The translations under genes and the position numbers were made by a program. Positions 4,473-7,453 of a DNA stretch of 7,453 nucleotides are shown piece after piece. Source of the stretch: an uncultured Ignavibacteriota bacterium (GTDB lineage: Bacteria > Bacteroidota > Ignavibacteria > UBA10030 > UBA8401); NCBI GenBank assembly GCA_903907305.1, contig CAIVNT010000346.1:1-7453 (forward strand). Reading direction: 5' to 3'. The notes under the pieces are model-generated. The model made no database searches. It worked only from the letters and a program-made list of their open reading frames with translations, and had not been told where the DNA came from. Within the stretch, counting starts at the first letter, position 1; each line of letters begins with the position of its first letter.

Positions 4473-7453
4473 CTATTTCGTCAGCATCATTTTTTTAACA
4501 ATTTTGTACCCATCAAAGACCAATTCTGATATATATATTCCGCTGGGCAACACTGGACTGCCGAACTGTTCAGAATATCGTTTCCCCGAAACGGCTGTTT
4601 TGTTGAACAGTGTCGCAATTTCTTTTCCAAGAATATCAAAAACTTTTAATGTTGCATGACCTTCCCGCGGTACGGTGAAACTAATAGTCGTTGATGGATT
4701 GAATGGATTTGGATAATTATCATTCAAAGCCAACACTGCCGGTACACCTAATATGTTCACCTCGACAGTTGGTGAATAAGAAATCGTTCCATCTCTGTCG
4801 ATTTGTTTCAATTGATATGAATACATTCCGGCGTTGAGTCCTTTATCAGTAAACCTGTACTGATGCTCGATGTTGCTGCTGCCGTTGCCGGCAACAAAGC
4901 CGATCGTTGTCCAGAAACCGGTTGGCAATGCTCGGCGTTCGATCTCGAAGCCGTAGTTATTGATTTCTGTTGCGGTTCTCCAGTTGATCTGAGCATTCAA
5001 GCCGATCACTTGGACCGATATCGATGACAGTTCCACCGGGAGTGCCGAGTTGACGGTCAGTTTTCCTGTTCCGACAAAATATGAACTTTTATAGGTTGCA
5101 GTTGAACTTGTTGAACCGTAGGTACCGGCCAATTGTCCAACACCGCCTAATGACAACTGATTCGCTGATGGATTGTAACTGCCAAGATTCAAGGAAGCCC
5201 CTGTTCCAATTTCCAGCAAACCGCTCATTGTTGTTGCAGCGTTCAATGTTACGACGGAAGTATTATTGATCGTCAAATTGTTCAACGCAGTGACACTGCT
5301 TGGAATATTGACGCCTGCTAAACTGCCGCCAAATACGAGCGATGAAGATGAGCTTGTGGTAAGATTCGTTGGTGTACCAACAATTGTTGGTCCGTAGAGT
5401 GTCAACGAATTGGCACCTACAGCTAAACTTCCCGCTGACAGTGTGAGGATACTATCGACAGAAACACTACCCGTAAAGGATTTTGTCCCGCCTCCCGAAA
5501 TGGTAAGATGCTTATACGGTGCGGGAATAATATTTTGTGAACCGTTCAGTGCATAATTCACGGTAAATTTTGTTGCCACAAAATTATAGCTTACAAAACC
5601 ACTAAAAAGGTCGCTTCCCGTTCCCGTGAGTGTCGGTGTACCATAACTGGTGTTTCCTCCAATAACAGAATCAGAACTCCCTGCAGCAATAATTTTATAG
5701 ATGCCAAAATCCCACGTGAATGCTGCGGTCGTCGAAGGAGCCCAGCTCACATTGCCTAATACCGTTATATTGCGTGCAAGCGTTACCGTTGCACTTGATC
5801 CGCTTGCCGTGGTAAATTTTAGGTTTCCATATACTTGACTGTTAGATAGAACATCGACACTAAAAGCACTTTGACATTTATAGGTAATTGTTGTTAACAC
5901 ACTATTGTCAACAGTCCAAGTAAAAGAATTGCCTGTGAGCGAATTCGATATACCGGTATTCGGTTGGAATGTACCGCCATCTGCAAGTGTAAACGTGCTG
6001 CCGCTTCCCGCGTTGTACAATTTACTGCTGTTGGAGCTAAAATTTAATGCACTGCTGCTTCCTGTAATGCTAACATTTCCACGCACTGTATCGATGACAC
6101 TGCTTGACAAATTGAGAATACCATTGACGGTAAGATTGTTAAAAGCATAACCCGTTACACCTGTGATTGTATGTCCTGCTTGAATAAGCACATTATCTGT
6201 ACGTCCCGGCACAACACCGCCAACCCAGGTTGAACCAACATTCCAATTACCGGTGGCAGCAGATGCGATTGCATTGACCACAGTCAACGTTTGCTGAACA
6301 GCACTCGCTGCGTTGTATGCTGCATCACCGGATTGTGACGCAGTGATCGTCGATGTACCGGCACCGACAATATGAATGTTTCCGGAGACAATGGTAGCAA
6401 CGGAAGAGTTGGAACTTGCATAACTTACCGTTAAACCTGAATTCGCAGTCGCACCGGGACCAAAATCAGACGCTCCGACATACTTGATCGGTAATGATGA
6501 AAAGGAAATAATCTGATCTTGTTTTTGAGTTGTGACGCTAAAACTCTGTTGGACATCCGCTGCAGCATTATAATGAGAATCTCCCGCCTGTGAAGCGGTA
6601 ATGGTCGATGTCCCAAGTCCTACAACATGAATGTTTCCGTTGACGATCGTTGCTACGGAAGAATTGGAACTTGCATAGGATACCGTTAATCCGGAGTTGG
6701 CTGTACCGCCCGGAGAAAAATCCGGTGATCCGACAGTTTTATCCTGTAATGCATTGAATGTAATTGTCTGATTTGCTTTTGCTACAGTGAGTGTCTGCTG
6801 AACATCAGCAGCAGCATTATAATTTGTAGCGCCTGATTGCGAAGCCGTTATCGTTGATGTCCCGACTCCAACAATATGAATATTCCCGGAAACGATCGTT
6901 ACAACTGATGTATTTGTACTAGAATACGAAACAGTCAGTTCGGAACTTGCAGATGCACCGGGTCCAAAATCGGCATCGCCGTAGATCTTTGATGGAAGAG
7001 CGGAAAATGTAATTGTCTGACCTGCTTTCGATACCGTCAACGTCTGCTGAACATCCGCAGCGGCATTATACAAACCATCGCCGGACTGAGAAGCAGTAAT
7101 GGTTGATGTCCCAGCTCCAACAATATGAATATTCCCTGTGACGATAGTTGCAACTGAAGTATTGGAAGTCGAATACAAAACGGTAAGTCCGGAACTTGCA
7201 GAAGCGCCGGGAGCAAAATCGGCATTCCCGTAAACCTTTGACGAAAGAGCAGAAAATGTGATGGTTTGATTGGTTTTACCATTTGGACCACCTAAAAATG
7301 ACGGACCAACGTCTGCTAATGTCAATGGATGGTTCGTGACCGATCCTGTTGCACCATATTCATCACTCCCCGCATCTTTCAGCGTAACTGTGGCCGGACG
7401 AGATTGACCGCTTATATCATACGTTAGCGTTGGATCATCATCAACATTAGCGA
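4473..7453 (-). CDS. Large secreted multidomain protein with T9SS sorting domain, probable second PL6 lyase (5' end outside window)
   Basis: The frame is open to the right edge, so 992 residues are visible and the N-terminus is missing. A TTG at 7325 is not a credible start, because clear coding sequence continues upstream of it. Parts in order: an end segment with DISGQSRP, DAGSDEY and PLTLADVGPSFL, matching the C-terminal end of PL6 lyases; four Ig-like repeats (6279-7268); a spacer starting near 6257 with GNWNVGSTWVGGVVPG, typical of beta-rich surface proteins of the FCB group, continuing in Ser/Thr/Gly-rich beta strands to about 5046; a module with NWRTATEINNYGFEIERR; and a type IX sorting domain. 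Only one Cys is visible. Inferred role: a surface-attached or secreted lyase whose catalytic domain lies mostly beyond the window, with repeats acting as stalk or glycan contact. If the upstream part is not PL6, it would still be a type IX-secreted adhesin-like protein. Confidence 0.88.
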   Translation of the reverse strand, partial: ANVDDDPTLTYDISGQSRPATVTLKDAGSDEYGATGSVTNHPLTLADVGPSFLGGPNGKTNQTITFSALSSKVYGNADFAPGASASSGLTVLYSTSNTSVATIVTGNIHIVGAGTSTITASQSGDGLYNAAADVQQTLTVSKAGQTITFSALPSKIYGDADFGPGASASSELTVSYSSTNTSVVTIVSGNIHIVGVGTSTITASQSGATNYNAAADVQQTLTVAKANQTITFNALQDKTVGSPDFSPGGTANSGLTVSYASSNSSVATIVNGNIHVVGLGTSTITASQAGDSHYNAAADVQQSFSVTTQKQDQIISFSSLPIKYVGASDFGPGATANSGLTVSYASSNSSVATIVSGNIHIVGAGTSTITASQSGDAAYNAASAVQQTLTVVNAIASAATGNWNVGSTWVGGVVPGRTDNVLIQAGHTITGVTGYAFNNLTVNGILNLSSSVIDTVRGNVSITGSSSALNFSSNSSKLYNAGSGSTFTLADGGTFQPNTGISNSLTGNSFTWTVDNSVLTTITYKCQSAFSVDVLSNSQVYGNLKFTTASGSSATVTLARNITVLGNVSWAPSTTAAFTWDFGIYKIIAAGSSDSVIGGNTSYGTPTLTGTGSDLFSGFVSYNFVATKFTVNYALNGSQNIIPAPYKHLTISGGGTKSFTGSVSVDSILTLSAGSLAVGANSLTLYGPTIVGTPTNLTTSSSSSLVFGGSLAGVNIPSSVTALNNLTINNTSVVTLNAATTMSGLLEIGTGASLNLGSYNPSANQLSLGGVGQLAGTYGSTSSTATYKSSYFVGTGKLTVNSALPVELSSISVQVIGLNAQINWRTATEINNYGFEIERRALPTGFWTTIGFVAGNGSSNIEHQYRFTDKGLNAGMYSYQLKQIDRDGTISYSPTVEVNILGVPAVLALNDNYPNPFNPSTTISFTVPREGHATLKVFDILGKEIATLFNKTAVSGKRYSEQFGSPVLPSGIYISELVFDGYKIVKKMMLTK
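4476..4730 (-). other. Type IX secretion C-terminal sorting domain (Por/T9SS type A)
   Basis: The last 85 residues read NYPNPFNPSTTISFTVP, then LKVFDILGKEIATLF, LPSGIYISEL and a final GYKIVKKMMLTK. This is the standard beta-sandwich sorting signal recognised by the type IX secretion system and usually removed on export. It shows that the protein crosses the outer membrane of a two-membrane FCB-group bacterium. Confidence 0.9.
6279..7268 (-). repeat. Four tandem Ig-like repeats, about 83 residues each
   Basis: Units lie at 7032-7268, 6783-7019, 6534-6770 and 6279-6515, with periods of 249, 249 and 255 bp. Each opens with a version of QTITFSALPSK and a DF-PG motif, continues with LTVSYASSNSSVATIV and GNIHIVGAGTSTITASQ, and ends near YNAAADVQQTLTV. 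This is a familiar bacterial Ig-like module of surface proteins, usually a stalk or spacer. Units 1 and 2 share the DFxPGASASS and S/TNTS wording, while units 3 and 4 share YASSNSSVATIV, suggesting pairwise relatedness. Confidence 0.93.
7293..7451 (-). other. PL6-lyase-like C-terminal end segment inside the large protein
   Basis: About 53 residues before the Ig-like repeats include DISGQSRP, DAGSDEY and PLTLADVGPSF. The complete PL6 lyase in this window ends with the parallel series DMNGRLR, IGAEEF and PLNADDVGPEW (234-347). Order and spacing agree, apart from a few inserted residues (TVTL) before DAGSDEY. This is direct internal evidence that the missing N-terminal part is a PL6-type domain; the function of that part is inferred. 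Confidence 0.68.

Noticed and set aside
6279..7268. Possible CRISPR or mobile-element repeats
   Set aside because: The periodicity is about 250 bp, wholly in frame and protein-coding; there are no short identical repeats with unique spacers, no terminal inverted repeats and no transposase.
4473..7325. A 950-residue gene starting at TTG 7325
   Set aside because: The frame continues open to 7453 with recognisable PL6-type coding sequence (DISGQSRP, PLTLADVGPSF spanning the TTG), so the TTG is internal.

Overview
The window holds five genes, all on the minus strand and tightly packed. It looks like part of a polysaccharide-degradation operon for a sulfated, uronic-acid-containing glycan. In transcription order (right to left) these are: (1) the C-terminal 992 residues of a large secreted protein, open at the right edge (4473-7453); (2) an anaerobic sulfatase-maturating radical SAM enzyme (3306-4439); (3) a Cys-type sulfatase with a twin-arginine signal (1795-3303); (4) a chondroitinase B/alginate lyase-type family 6 polysaccharide lyase, PL6 (201-1805); (5) the first 52 codons of a second twin-arginine sulfatase, cut by the left edge (1-158). 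Spacings are 33 bp, 2 bp, an 11-bp overlap and 42 bp. There is no gap over 300 bp, and no promoter or terminator is convincing, so one transcript entering from beyond the right edge and continuing past the left edge is likely.

The organism is probably a member of the Fibrobacteres-Chlorobi-Bacteroidetes (FCB) superphylum. The large protein ends in a type IX secretion (Por) C-terminal sorting domain with the wording YPNPFNPSTTISF and a final KKMMLTK. It is preceded by a WRTATEINNYGFEIERR-type module. This style is frequent in Ignavibacteriota and relatives (Balneolota, Calditrichota, some Bacteroidota). Clear Shine-Dalgarno sequences before two genes fit Ignavibacteriota-like genomes better than classic Bacteroides. 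Placement below superphylum is inference.

How the genes fit together: the visible N-terminal end of the large protein matches the characteristic C-terminal end of PL6 lyases, and the same pattern closes the complete PL6 gene in this window. The large protein is therefore probably a second PL6 lyase, carried on four Ig-like repeats and a beta-rich spacer and sorted by the type IX system. The two lyases would cut a uronate-containing chain outside the inner membrane, and the two sulfatases would remove sulfate esters. The maturase converts the sulfatase active-site Cys to formylglycine without oxygen, in the cytoplasm, before export. PL6 covers chondroitinase B (dermatan sulfate) and alginate lyases; the sulfatases favour a sulfated substrate such as dermatan/chondroitin sulfate or a marine sulfated polyuronate, but the exact substrate cannot be read from sequence.

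I found no evidence of a wholly new system. The points most worth following are the truncated multidomain lyase, variations at the PL6 active-site motifs, and the apparent split of export routes (Tat for sulfatases; Sec with or without type IX for lyases).
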